Assembly (NCBI GenBank): GCA_028874315.1
Contig: JAPPKM010000109.1
Coordinates: forward strand, 1-55,991
Length of the DNA stretch: 55,991 bases
Direction of reading: 5' to 3'
DNA from: Chloroflexota bacterium
Lineage (GTDB): Bacteria; Chloroflexota; UBA11872
The notes under the pieces are model-generated. The model worked only from the letters and a program-made list of their open reading frames with translations, was not told the DNA's origin and ran no database searches. Positions within the stretch are counted from its first letter, which is position 1; each line of letters starts with the position of its first letter. This document shows positions 17,282 through 26,409 of this stretch, piece after piece. Made by a program: the position numbers and the translations under genes.

Positions 17282-18884
17282 ATCCCCCGGCTGGCGGCGC
17301 TTCGGCCGACTGCTACTGGTTGGGGCGCTCGCGCTGGGGTTTGTCCTTCTCGCGGGCGGCGACGCCGGGCCGATCGCACCGGCGGCCTATGGAACGCTGC
17401 GGCTCGAGGGCGCGGAGCCAATCACGCTGGATCCGGTGCATGTACGCGACACCGGCGCCGGCGGCTACGTGCAGGAGATCTTTGCGGGCCTGACGCGCAT
17501 TGGCCCGGATCTGTCGGTCGAACCCGACCTGGCCTCCGACTGGACCGTGAGCGCCGACGGGCTGACGTACACCTTTACGATTCGTCCCGAGGCGAGATTC
17601 CAGGACGGCCGGCCGCTGACGGCCGAGGACGTGGTGTGGTCGTGGACGCGAGCCCTGGACCCCCAAACCGGTTCCCTCTCCGGACCTGTCTTTCTGGAAG
17701 ACATCAAAGGCGCCGGGTCATTCGCGTCGGGGGAGGCCGACGCGATTGCGGGGCTGCGCGTCGAGGCGTGGCGCACGCTGGTGGTTACGCTGGCGTCTCC
17801 ACTCTCGGTCTTTCCCAGCAAGCTGAGCGCCGGCCCAACCTTGATTGTGGACCGGTACGACGTTGCGGCCGGCGACGAGTGGTGGCGATCGCCGAATGGG
17901 TCGGGGCCGTATCAACTCGATGATTGGGACCCGGAAACACTGATTTCGCTGCGGCGAGCCGCCACGGCTTCCTGGTTGCCAGGGGGACCTGAGATCGTTG
18001 AGTTCCATCAGTTCGACGTCGGCGAAGATTTGCTGCGGTACGAGAACGACGAGCTCGACATGGTCTCGATCGGCGGGGCAACCGTTGACCGGTTCCGCGA
18101 TTCCAACGAGCCGCGCAGCGGTCAACTGCTCAGCACGCCAGACCTGGGAGTCCACTACATCGGGTTCAACACGACGCTCGCGCCGTTGGACGACGTGCAC
18201 GTGCGGCGGGCGCTGGCGCTGGCCACTAACCGAGCGTTTATCAACAGCGTGGCGCTGGCCGGGACGCATCGGGAAGCGAAGGGTGTCATTCCGCCGGGTT
18301 TACCGGGCCACCGTGCGGACTTTGAAGGCTTGCCGTTCGACCTGGAGGCCGCCGAGGCGGAACTGGCGGAGTCGAGCTACGGCAGCGCCGAGGCTCTGCC
18401 GCCGATCACGGTCGTTGCGCCCGGGGAAGGCCTCTCGGGCAATCCACTGCTGGAGATCGCCGTGGCCACCTGGCGAACCGATCTGGGCGTGGAGGTGGTG
18501 ATCGAACTTCGCTCGTTCGACGACCTGGTCGCGGACCTGGACGATCCGGACCACGATATCCAGGCGTTCTTCCTGGGATGGTCGGCTGACTTTCCGGACG
18601 CGTTTAACTTCACCGACGAGCTGTTTGGAACGAACCGGCCCGACAATTCCTGGCGTCTCTCGGATGCGGTTGTCGACAATCTGCTCGAGCAAGCACGGAG
18701 CGCCACGACGAATGAGGCACGACTGACGTACTACGGAGAGGTCGAAAGCCGGGTCATCGACCAGGGAGTTCTGATTCCGTTGCTGTTCTACGTCTCGCAC
18801 GAGCTCGTACAGCCCTGGGTCGAGGGCTATACCGGACGACCAATGACTCGCGAATGGCTTACCGAACTCACGATGACCAACTAG
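17274..18884 (+). CDS. Oligopeptide-type ABC transporter substrate-binding protein (family 5)
   Basis: A 536-residue exported solute-binding protein of the OppA/DppA type. A Sec signal (basic MRRSPGWRRFGR, then about 20 hydrophobic residues) precedes a domain with the typical opening ITLDPVHV, and then DLASDWTVSADGLTYTFTIRPEARFQDG, the family hallmark. Mid-protein GVHYIGFNTT and a DPDHDIQAFFLGWSADFPDAFNF stretch also fit. No permease or ATPase genes are adjacent. The signal ends in LLAGG where a lipobox would have a Cys, so it may be soluble or a lipoprotein that lost its anchor. The GTG start overlaps the Nudix gene by 8 bases. A second homologue follows after 4 bases. Confidence 0.88.
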   Translation: MRRSPGWRRFGRLLLVGALALGFVLLAGGDAGPIAPAAYGTLRLEGAEPITLDPVHVRDTGAGGYVQEIFAGLTRIGPDLSVEPDLASDWTVSADGLTYTFTIRPEARFQDGRPLTAEDVVWSWTRALDPQTGSLSGPVFLEDIKGAGSFASGEADAIAGLRVEAWRTLVVTLASPLSVFPSKLSAGPTLIVDRYDVAAGDEWWRSPNGSGPYQLDDWDPETLISLRRAATASWLPGGPEIVEFHQFDVGEDLLRYENDELDMVSIGGATVDRFRDSNEPRSGQLLSTPDLGVHYIGFNTTLAPLDDVHVRRALALATNRAFINSVALAGTHREAKGVIPPGLPGHRADFEGLPFDLEAAEAELAESSYGSAEALPPITVVAPGEGLSGNPLLEIAVATWRTDLGVEVVIELRSFDDLVADLDDPDHDIQAFFLGWSADFPDAFNFTDELFGTNRPDNSWRLSDAVVDNLLEQARSATTNEARLTYYGEVESRVIDQGVLIPLLFYVSHELVQPWVEGYTGRPMTREWLTELTMTN

Positions 18885-18888
18885 GCCG

Positions 18889-20490
18889 GTGCTACTGAAC
18901 CGCCGACGGTTTGTGCAGGTGGCCAGCGGCGGCATCGCATTGGCCGGCCTGGCCGCGTGCGAGGGCCCCGGGGCACCTGGCCCAACCGCGGATGGCCAGC
19001 GCCTGGAGCTGCTGCTGGACGAGCCAGCGACGATCGATCCAGCGCTGGTCGCGCAACCGCAGGAGGCGACGATTGCGGACGCCCTGTTCGAGCCGCTGGT
19101 GCGCGTTGGGGAAGGCGGCGCCTTGTCTCCCGCCGCCGCCGACTCGTGGCAGATCACCGATGCGGGACATGCCTACCAGTTCAATCTCTCGGCCAACGGC
19201 CGATGGACGTCGGGCGAGGCGGTCGCCTCGGACGACTTTGTCTGGAGTTGGCGGCGCAACCTGGCGCCGGAATTGGGCGCGACGTTCAACTATCTCTTGT
19301 TTCCGATCAGGGGCGCGGAGAGTTTTGCCGGTGGCGGACGCAATCGCGAGGAGCCGCAGGTACGGGCGCCCGACACATCGACGCTCCGTGCGCACCTGGA
19401 AGACCCGACGCCCGGATTCCTGGCGCGTGTGGCGACATCGACGTTCGTGCCGCTGCCACGGGCCGAGATCGAGGGCACGGGGGCCGCGTGGACCGAACCG
19501 ATCCGGATTCGAAGCAACGGGCCGTACAAGCTGGCGCAGTGGGACCGCAGCCTGGGGATGACGCTGCACCCGAGCGAGCACTACGGTGGACCAACCCCGC
19601 CGGGGTTCAGCGACGTGGTAATCCGGTTTCCGCGAACTGCCGACTCGCGGCTGCAGGACTTTCACGCCAGCCCCGCGCACGCCGCCAGCGTGAGTGGCGC
19701 GGACTATCGCTCGGCGCTGGCCAACGCGGACCTGCGACCCCAGGTTCGACTGTTTGAGCGCGCCGGCACATGGTTCATTGTGCTGAACACGCGCAAGGCG
19801 CCATGGAATTCGGCGGCCGTTCGACGAGCGCTGTCGTTAGCGCTGGACCGCGAGGCGCTGACGGCAGCCGTCTTCGATCAGCCGACGATGCCGGCACGAC
19901 GGCTAACGCCAGAGAGCATCCTGGCAGCCGAAGCCAGCGTGGCGCCGAACGTAGATGAGGCGCGAGCGTTGCTGGCAAGCGCGGGCTTTCCGAACGGTGA
20001 AGGCTTGCCACCTCTGCGATTCACCTACCACCGCACGGACCAGTGGGACCGGCTGGCCGCCGAACTGGCGCGCGCCTGGGGCGAGACCCTGGGCCTGGAG
20101 GTGCAGCCCGACGTGCGCGAGTGGCGCGACTTCCTGGAGTTCTCGAACAATCCCGGCGACTTTGACGCCTACCGTGCCGGCTGGACTTCGGAGTACCGCC
20201 ATCCGTCCAACTGGCTCGACGACCTGTGGCGTGCGGACGTGGACTTCTTCCGCTGCGGCTGGACCAACGCCGAGTTTGACCGGCAGCTGGAAACCGCCGC
20301 GGCCAGTCCCGACACGCAGGCCCAACGCGCAGCCTACGCGGCCGCCGACGCCCTGCTTGAAGCGGACGCGCCGGCCATCGCGATAGGCCGGCACGCCTCG
20401 GCCTACCTTCTGAAGCCGAGCGTGAGCGCGTTTGGGATTGACCCGGTAAGCGGCGCGATCGACCTGGCCCAGGTCAGCCTCAACGGCTAG
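18889..20490 (+). CDS. Oligopeptide-type ABC transporter substrate-binding lipoprotein (family 5)
   Basis: A 533-residue binding protein homologous to its upstream neighbour. The N-terminus has a twin-arginine motif (NRRRFVQVAS) and a lipobox LAAC with Cys at about residue 24, so it is predicted to be Tat-exported and lipid-anchored. Family features include PATIDPALV, DSWQITDAGHAYQFNL followed by GRWTSGEAV, and AVRRALSLALDREAL. The two genes probably arose by duplication but use different export signals. Permease and ATPase must be encoded elsewhere. The start is GTG, 4 bases after the previous stop. Confidence 0.9.
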   Translation: MLLNRRRFVQVASGGIALAGLAACEGPGAPGPTADGQRLELLLDEPATIDPALVAQPQEATIADALFEPLVRVGEGGALSPAAADSWQITDAGHAYQFNLSANGRWTSGEAVASDDFVWSWRRNLAPELGATFNYLLFPIRGAESFAGGGRNREEPQVRAPDTSTLRAHLEDPTPGFLARVATSTFVPLPRAEIEGTGAAWTEPIRIRSNGPYKLAQWDRSLGMTLHPSEHYGGPTPPGFSDVVIRFPRTADSRLQDFHASPAHAASVSGADYRSALANADLRPQVRLFERAGTWFIVLNTRKAPWNSAAVRRALSLALDREALTAAVFDQPTMPARRLTPESILAAEASVAPNVDEARALLASAGFPNGEGLPPLRFTYHRTDQWDRLAAELARAWGETLGLEVQPDVREWRDFLEFSNNPGDFDAYRAGWTSEYRHPSNWLDDLWRADVDFFRCGWTNAEFDRQLETAAASPDTQAQRAAYAAADALLEADAPAIAIGRHASAYLLKPSVSAFGIDPVSGAIDLAQVSLNG

Positions 20491-20514
20491 GCCGTCGCGC
20501 TCGCCGCGCGCTGC

Positions 20515-21357
20515 CTAGCGCTCGATCGGCAGTCCGATCATCGAGCCCCACTCGGTCCACGATCCGTCGTAGTTGCGCACGTTGCCGACGCCCAGTAATT
20601 CGTGCAGCGCGAACCAGGTGTGGGCCGACCGCTCGCCGATGCGGCAGTAGGTGATGACGGGCGCATCGCCGGTTGCCCCAAGCGGGCCGTAGATTTCGAG
20701 CAGTTCGTCGGCCGACTTGAAGGTGCCGTCGGCCTCGTTCACGGCGGTGAGCCACGGGACGTTGTCAGCGCCAGGAATGTGGCCGCCGCGCTGTGAGAGT
20801 TCCTGCAGGCCGGGCGGCGCCAGGATCTCGCCGGTGAACTCGGCCGGGGAACGCACGTCCACCATCACGGTGGAGCCATCGCCAAGAGCGGCGCGGACGC
20901 CGGACTGGAAGATGCGGAGGGCCGGATTGGACTCGCCGGCCTCGTAGGTTGTGCGATCGACGGTGGTCTCGTCGGTGGTCAGCTCGCGGCCTTCCTGCTC
21001 CCACTTGAGCCGGCCGCCGTTCATGAGGCTCACCCGGTCATGGCCGCCCATCTTGAACTGCCAGTAGGCAAAGGCCGCGAACCAGTTGTTGTTGTCGCCG
21101 TAGAGGATGACGTGGGTGTCGGCGGAAATGCCGGAGTCTTCCAGCAGGTCCTTCCACTGTTCCGGGGAGGCGATGTCACGCTGAATGCCGTCGGAGAGCT
21201 GGGTTTCCCAGTTCCAACCCACGGCGCCGGGGATGTGCCCCGAGTCGTACGAGGACGTGTCAACGTCCACCTCCACGAGCCGCACACCGTCATCGCCGCC
21301 ATGGGCCGCAACCCAGTCAGTGTCGACCAGAGTGTCAGGTTTTGCGTATTCGGCCAT
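20515..21357 (-). CDS. Thiosulfate sulfurtransferase (two-domain rhodanese)
   Basis: A 280-residue protein with two rhodanese domains. The N-terminal one (VRLVEVDVDTSSYDSGHIPGAV) is a structural half, and the C-terminal one holds the active-site Cys238 in CRIGERS followed by the helix AHTWFALHELLG. The enzyme moves sulfane sulfur from thiosulfate or 3-mercaptopyruvate to an acceptor. The loop CRIGERS resembles CysA/SseA-type thiosulfate enzymes. AGGAAG lies 5 bases before the ATG. It is divergent from the beta-propeller gene and convergent with the binding-protein gene. Confidence 0.92.
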   Translation of the reverse strand: MAEYAKPDTLVDTDWVAAHGGDDGVRLVEVDVDTSSYDSGHIPGAVGWNWETQLSDGIQRDIASPEQWKDLLEDSGISADTHVILYGDNNNWFAAFAYWQFKMGGHDRVSLMNGGRLKWEQEGRELTTDETTVDRTTYEAGESNPALRIFQSGVRAALGDGSTVMVDVRSPAEFTGEILAPPGLQELSQRGGHIPGADNVPWLTAVNEADGTFKSADELLEIYGPLGATGDAPVITYCRIGERSAHTWFALHELLGVGNVRNYDGSWTEWGSMIGLPIER

Positions 21358-21379
21358 TGAATCTTCCTACCTGCGAATG

Positions 21380-21408
21380 ATGATTCGCCCGCGTGGGCAC
21401 CGTGACAA
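21380..21408 (-). promoter_or_regulatory. Putative promoter of the sulfurtransferase gene
   Basis: On the minus strand TTGTCA (21408-21403) and AATCAT (21385-21380) are separated by 17 bases and lie 22 bases upstream of the ATG. The match is five of six bases for the -35 and four of six for the -10. Confidence 0.45.
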
Positions 21409-21458
21409 TTCTTGCATGAAACGCAAGGCGCATTACATTCGATTCCGCAGGGGTGGGC

Positions 21459-21464
21459 TACAGT
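21459..21464 (+). promoter_or_regulatory. Putative -10 element of the beta-propeller gene
   Basis: TACAGT followed by GCCCGCCGCC, 33 bases before the ATG at 21498, in the divergent gap with the sulfurtransferase gene. It fits the recurring TAnnnT plus GC-run pattern. Confidence 0.35.
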
Positions 21465-21497
21465 GCCCGCCGCCACCTCCACGGTCACTATCGCCAC

Positions 21498-23075
21498 ATG
21501 CCTTCTATCGCCCGGCGCCGGAGGATCATTCGGGGCACGGTGCTGGCGCTGGCGCTCCTGGGCGCGGCGTTTCTCGCGCCCGCCCGGTTCGCGCTGGCCG
21601 AATCGCCGGCGGACTCGGCCACCCCGCAGGGTTGGTTCTATGCGCAGGCCGGACCGGGCGGCGGGCTCGGCTTCGAAGTGACCGATACGGAGGACATCCC
21701 GTTCTGGACGTTTTTCCAGTCGGCTGGCGGCGCTACACGGCTTGGGTATCCGGTTTCCAACCGGTGGTCGGCGGGTCCGTTGACGTTCCAGGCATTTCAG
21801 AAGGCGGTCCTGCAATGGACCGTGGCCGACGGGATTACGTTTATGAACGTCTACGACTCGCTCAGCCAGGCCGGGCGCGACCCCTGGCTAAGAACCGCAC
21901 GCGGCGTTCCACTTCCGCCGATCGAAAGGGCGGAGAACGGCCGTTCGTTTGAAGAAGTGCTCGCAGAGCGGTTGAAGATTCTGGAGCGTTATCCGGAGAT
22001 CGAACGCCGCTGGTTCCGAAACGACCGCTGGCTGGATACCTACGGCCTGCCGGTGGTCGTCGAAGACCGAGGCGCCATTGTGGTGCTGCGGGCGCAGCGC
22101 GCGGTGTTCTGGCTGTGGCGCCCAGACTCCGAACTGGCGATGAGCCCGCCCAACGTCCTCATCTCCCACAGCGGATTGGACTTTCGCGACGGCGGCATGA
22201 TTCCGGCCGAGGCGACCGCGGCGATTCCCGATCCGAACCTGGCTGGAACGACCGGAATCCTGGCGTTTCTGAGCAATCGCGACGGGGCATGGAATCTCTG
22301 GACGATGACACCGACCGGGACCGAGTTGACGCAGCTCACGCAGACGGGCGGCCTGACCAGCCGCCCGAACTGGTCGCCGGACGGGCAGCGGATCGCGTAC
22401 TCCGCCTTCGTCAGTGGGGGGTATCAGATCTTCGTGGCCGACAGCGACGGCGGCAACCCGGAGCAGCTTACGAATACCACCGCCACGGACTGGGAGGCCT
22501 GGTGGTCACCGGACGGCGAGCGGTTGGTATTCGCAAGTACCCGCACCGGCGAAAGCGAGATCTACACCATGCTGGCGGACGGTTCCGATCAGCGAATCAT
22601 CGGCGATCAGGCCGGGTTTCTTTGCTATCCGGCGTGGTCGCCCGACGGCTCCCAGATCATCTTTACCAGCGGGTCGGACATCGTCACGGTGAACCTCGAC
22701 GATCCGCTGGGCACCCGCGAGGTTATTAGCAGCGGACGCGACCCGTCGTTCTCGCCGGATGGTTCACGCATTACGTTCGCCCGGTGGGTTGGCGAGGCGT
22801 TTGATGTCTTCATCGCCGACGCGGACGGCTCAAACGAGGTGCGCCTCACAACGCATCCGGCGCCGGACTGGAACCCGGTGTTTTCGCCCGATGGCGCGAA
22901 GATCGCCTTTGCGAGCTATCGGGACGCGAACTGGGAGATCTACACCGTGCGGCTCGACGGAACGGACCTCCAGCGGATCACGGACAACCCGGCGTCGGAC
23001 TATCTGCCGGCCTGGGGCAGCCCCCTACGAGCCAGCGACGAGGCGCGAGCGGGCAGCGGCAGCCGCCCCAAGTAG
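21498..23075 (+). CDS. Exported TolB-like (PD40) beta-propeller protein with LGFP-like module
   Basis: A 525-residue secreted protein. The signal peptide (basic stretch ARRRRIIRG, then about 20 hydrophobic residues ending ALA) is followed by a module with PFWTFFQSAGG then RLGYPVSNRW and FQAFQKAVLQW. That module resembles the LGFP-like repeats I associate with Chloroflexota surface proteins. From about residue 235 there are at least five PD40/WD40-like repeats of the form NWSPDGQRIAYSA ... IFVADSDGGNPEQLT, forming a propeller. PD40 propellers bind peptides or proteins (as in TolB) or precede peptidase domains; none follows here. The ATG at 21498 is chosen because the signal peptide begins there. 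The last 51 bases overlap the end of the convergent ROK gene. Confidence 0.85.
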   Translation: MPSIARRRRIIRGTVLALALLGAAFLAPARFALAESPADSATPQGWFYAQAGPGGGLGFEVTDTEDIPFWTFFQSAGGATRLGYPVSNRWSAGPLTFQAFQKAVLQWTVADGITFMNVYDSLSQAGRDPWLRTARGVPLPPIERAENGRSFEEVLAERLKILERYPEIERRWFRNDRWLDTYGLPVVVEDRGAIVVLRAQRAVFWLWRPDSELAMSPPNVLISHSGLDFRDGGMIPAEATAAIPDPNLAGTTGILAFLSNRDGAWNLWTMTPTGTELTQLTQTGGLTSRPNWSPDGQRIAYSAFVSGGYQIFVADSDGGNPEQLTNTTATDWEAWWSPDGERLVFASTRTGESEIYTMLADGSDQRIIGDQAGFLCYPAWSPDGSQIIFTSGSDIVTVNLDDPLGTREVISSGRDPSFSPDGSRITFARWVGEAFDVFIADADGSNEVRLTTHPAPDWNPVFSPDGAKIAFASYRDANWEIYTVRLDGTDLQRITDNPASDYLPAWGSPLRASDEARAGSGSRPK

Positions 23076-23993
23076 GCCCACGTCTTCGCCGAGCGACCAG
23101 GGCTCGATCCGCAGATTGGGCGCGGTGCTCTCCAGGAGATGCTCGCGGACGGTCGCCCTGAGCGGATCGAACAGGAGATCGCCGGCATTGGCGATGCCGC
23201 CGCCGATGACCACCGTGTCCAGGTTGACGAGGTGGGCGACGTTGATAACGCCAAAGCCGACGGCGCGGCCCGCCCGCTCCAGGGCGCTGACGGCGAGCGC
23301 GTCGCCCGCTTGCGCGGCTTCGACCACGTCACGGCCGGAGAGGTCGCTTTGGCCGCTGAGACTGCTGGAGCGGCCCGCGGCGATCTGGTCCACGACCCAG
23401 GCGGCTATGTCGGGACCGGCGGCGAGGACCTCGATGCAGCCGCGGTTGCCGCAGTCGCAGAGCGGGCCGTCGAAGTCGACGGTCATGTGACCGAACTCGC
23501 CGGCGCTGCCGTAGGCGCCGTGCCAGAGCTCACCGTCCAATATCAGGCCGCCACCGACGCCTGTGCTGACGGTGATGTAGAGCATGTTGAGCGCGCCCCT
23601 GCCAACGCCGTACTGACGCTCGGCCAGCGCCGCGGCGTTGGCGTCGTTCTCCAGGAATGTCGGAAGGCCAACGGCAGCGCCGATACGCGCCGCCAACGGG
23701 ACGTCATTCCAGCCCGGCAGGTTCGGGGCCTCGTGAATGACGCCGGTGTCCCAGTCGAGCGGCCCGGGGGCGCCGATCCCGACGGCGATGAGCTCCGAGA
23801 TGTCGACGGCCGCGCGGGTCAGCGAGTTTCGCAACACGGCAACGATGCGGTCGATCACCGCGTCCGGCCCCTGGGACGCTTCGGTCGCGCCGGCCACAAA
23901 GCCCGCAAGACCGCCGTTCACGTCAACGACGGCCGCGCGCACGCTGGTTCCGCCAAGGTCGATAGCGCCAACGGGTGCGGACGGATCAGGCAT
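23025..23993 (-). CDS. ROK-family sugar kinase (glucokinase-like)
   Basis: A 322-residue ROK kinase without the N-terminal helix-turn-helix of ROK repressors, so an enzyme rather than a regulator. Motifs are the ATP loop AIDLGGTSVRAAV (residues 9-21), the catalytic ENDANAAALAE, GEFGHMTVD with a zinc-ligand His, and the zinc motif CDCGNRGCIE. It probably phosphorylates glucose or a related hexose. The ATG at 23993 (MPDPSAP) overlaps the end of the second MFS gene by 8 bases and has AAGGGA 7 bases upstream. That makes it the last gene of the LarA-like/MFS/MFS/ROK operon, where it may phosphorylate the sugar imported by the transporters. Confidence 0.9.
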   Translation of the reverse strand: MPDPSAPVGAIDLGGTSVRAAVVDVNGGLAGFVAGATEASQGPDAVIDRIVAVLRNSLTRAAVDISELIAVGIGAPGPLDWDTGVIHEAPNLPGWNDVPLAARIGAAVGLPTFLENDANAAALAERQYGVGRGALNMLYITVSTGVGGGLILDGELWHGAYGSAGEFGHMTVDFDGPLCDCGNRGCIEVLAAGPDIAAWVVDQIAAGRSSSLSGQSDLSGRDVVEAAQAGDALAVSALERAGRAVGFGVINVAHLVNLDTVVIGGGIANAGDLLFDPLRATVREHLLESTAPNLRIEPWSLGEDVGLLGAAAAARSRLVAGS

Positions 23994-25176
23994 CCATTGG
24001 TCCCTTGACCGGCGGCGGCGCGTGCCCGGCCGGGTCGCGCGCGTCCCTACGCTGCAGCGCCTGGACGACTTCGAACAGCACCATGGCCACAAGGATGAAG
24101 GCCGGCGCGAGCAGCATGCCACCTCGAGGTCCGGCGGCGTCCGACGCGGCGCCGATCAGGGGCGCCAGCAGCACGCCGCCCACGCTGGCCATCGCCGCCA
24201 GTCCGCCGGCGAGGGAGCCGGCGATCTCGGGCCTCACGCGCAGGCCAATGCCCAGCGCCGTGGGAAAGACACCCCCGACGGTCGCGCCCGTCAGGGCAAA
24301 GCCCAGGACGGCCAGCGGCGCCGAATCCGCCAGCGCCGCCAGTCCCGACATACCCAGCGCGAGCACGAGCGACCAGCGAACAATGTTGGACGCACGCCAG
24401 CTGCCGGCGAGGCGGTAGACAATCAGTCGACCGAGCAGGACGCCGGTCCAGAAGGCAGTGACCGATGCCGCCGCCGCCGCTCGCGGGATTCCCTGCGTGC
24501 GTTCCATAAAGGCCGCGCCAAAGTCTCCGAATGCGATCTCGACGCCGACGTACAGCATCAGCACCAGTCCCAGGAGGACAGACACGGGCGAGGTAAGCCC
24601 CCGGACCATGCTGCGAAAGGGTGGGACCGCACTGCCTCGGGGCGGGTAGGGCAAGCGAATAAAGAAGAGCGAACTGGACGCGAACCAAACGGCCACAACC
24701 ACATAGGCGACGCGCCAGCTCGTGAATGCCGCCAGGCAGACTGCCACGAGCGCAGGGGCCACGATTGCTCCGAGCGCGAACGCGGTGTTGAAGAGGTTGA
24801 GCGCCCGGGTGCTGCGTTCCCGTGCAAGGTCCGCGATCAGCGCCGTTGCCGCCGCCAGGCCGGGTCCGAAGGTTGCCCCGATAAGGAAGCCGGCCGCCAG
24901 CAGCGAGCCGAACGTGGGGCTGGCCGCGAACCAGGACATGGACAGCGCGGCTCCGGCCGCCGAGGGGACCAGGACCGCGCGACGTCCCCACCGGTCGCTC
25001 GCCGCACCGCCAGCCAGCGATCCGGCGATGAATCCGAAGGAAATGATGCTGATGATCAGGCTGATCTGGCTGTAGGTAAGACCGAAGTCCTCAACTATCG
25101 ATTCGACCGACGGTCCGAAGACGCTAATGGCGGCGCCACCGGCGGCATAGAACCACATGCTGGCCGCCAGGATCAT
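23986..25176 (-). CDS. Major facilitator superfamily transporter 2
   Basis: A 396-residue protein with about 12 membrane helices and the MFS loop-2/3 signature GGAASDRWGRRAVL. N-terminal helices carry VFGPSVESIVEDFGLTYSQ, homologous to the corresponding part of the upstream MFS gene, so the two are tandem paralogues. The ATG at 25176 is the first in-frame start after the neighbour's true stop at 25211. A reading frame continuous with the upstream transporter exists only because of an apparent frameshift in that gene. Substrate unknown; the ROK kinase downstream suggests a sugar. Confidence 0.82.
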   Translation of the reverse strand: MILAASMWFYAAGGAAISVFGPSVESIVEDFGLTYSQISLIISIISFGFIAGSLAGGAASDRWGRRAVLVPSAAGAALSMSWFAASPTFGSLLAAGFLIGATFGPGLAAATALIADLARERSTRALNLFNTAFALGAIVAPALVAVCLAAFTSWRVAYVVVAVWFASSSLFFIRLPYPPRGSAVPPFRSMVRGLTSPVSVLLGLVLMLYVGVEIAFGDFGAAFMERTQGIPRAAAAASVTAFWTGVLLGRLIVYRLAGSWRASNIVRWSLVLALGMSGLAALADSAPLAVLGFALTGATVGGVFPTALGIGLRVRPEIAGSLAGGLAAMASVGGVLLAPLIGAASDAAGPRGGMLLAPAFILVAMVLFEVVQALQRRDARDPAGHAPPPVKGPMDA

Positions 25177-25210
25177 GATTCGTGCCCAACGTCCAACGAC
25201 CTGGTCACCG

Positions 25211-26376
25211 TCAACTTCGCAACTCGGCCGTGTGCAACCGGCGCGCGAGCAGCAGAAGGCAAAAGGCAACGCCAAGCGTGACCGGCATGAGCGCCACCGC
25301 CGCACGCACGGACAGCGCGTCCGCAACGGCGCCAGCCAGCAGCGAGAGCCCCGCGAATCCATGCCGCCCATGGCGAGCATGAACCCGGCGATCATGCCGG
25401 CCGCCGACGGTCGATAGCGCACCCCAAGCCCTACCACGGTGGTAAATGCCGGTCCGGCCACCAGACCGGCCAGCACCGCGGCGGCCAGGATTGCCGCCGG
25501 CTGCGGAACAGCGGCCACGACGATCGCGCAGATCAGCGAAAGGCCCGCACTGCCAAGGGCCAAATCGTAGGCCTGGACTCGGAGCGCCAGCCACGCCCCG
25601 ATGATCCGCCCGAGCGAAATCCCGAGCCAGAAGGCCGCGACCAGGGTGGCCGCGGCCGGGCGCGAGAAGCCGTGATCGGCCTCCAGGTACGCGGCCAGGA
25701 ACCCGCCGAGCCCAAGCTGCATGCTGAAGTAGCCGATGATGACCATGCCGAGGAGGATTGGCACGGGACGCATCACGGCGGAGCCGAGAGAATCACCAAC
25801 GGCGCGACGCGCGGTCGTGGCCGGAATGCGCGCGGACAGCAGCACGACCGCCGCCAGCATGACCAGCAGGGCCGCGGCCAGGTAGCCGCCGCGCCACCCG
25901 ATCGGCGTCTGCAGCAGCGCGCCGACCAACGGCGGCGCGGTGAGCGCGCCGAAACCAAACGGCATCTGCGAGATCGTCATGGCGCGGCCGGTTGCGTCGC
26001 CGGCAACATCCGAAATGGTTGCGGTGAGCGGGGCCTCCGTTAGCCCGAAGCCAAAGCCGTTCAGGCAGGTTCCGATCAGCAGTACCCCCAGCGCCGGCGA
26101 AACGCCGGATGTCAGCAAGCCGATGACGAGGAGGGTCACCCCCGTGGTGAGCGTGAAACGTCGCCCAAGCCGATCCGCCACCAGCCCGCCCATGATGGTT
26201 CCGCTGGCGTATGAGATTGAAGGAACGATCAAGGTCAGGACCACCAGCAGGTAGGTGAGGTTGAAGTCGGCGCGCACCGCCTCGAGCGACGGACCAGGCA
26301 TCGCCAGCAGCAGGCCGACCGTGAAATAGAACGGCATGGAGCGCGGTACGACCGAGCGCCGCCCGCCAATGCTCAT
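25211..26376 (-). pseudogene. Major facilitator superfamily transporter 1, apparent one-base frameshift
   Basis: The first 338 residues form helices 1-11 of an MFS transporter, with GGLVADRLGRRFTL as the loop-2/3 signature, ending in GFMLAMGG. From there the frame turns into non-protein-like sequence (many Arg and Cys). The expected last helix (GFAGLSLLAGAVAD, then VALMPVTLGVAFCLLLLARRL) continues in the -1 frame to a TGA at 25211. One missing base near 25361-25362 explains this; restoring it gives a normal 388-residue transporter. It is either a recent inactivating mutation or a sequencing/assembly error. It is the second gene of the minus-strand operon, 33 bases after the LarA-like gene. 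Confidence 0.8.
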
Positions 26377-26409
26377 GCGCGAGCCGGTCGTCGGGGTGTC
26401 CGCAGTCGG

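Noticed and set aside
23986-26376. A single 796-residue fused MFS transporter
   Set aside because: The middle is non-protein-like, and the expected last helix of the first transporter is present in another frame.
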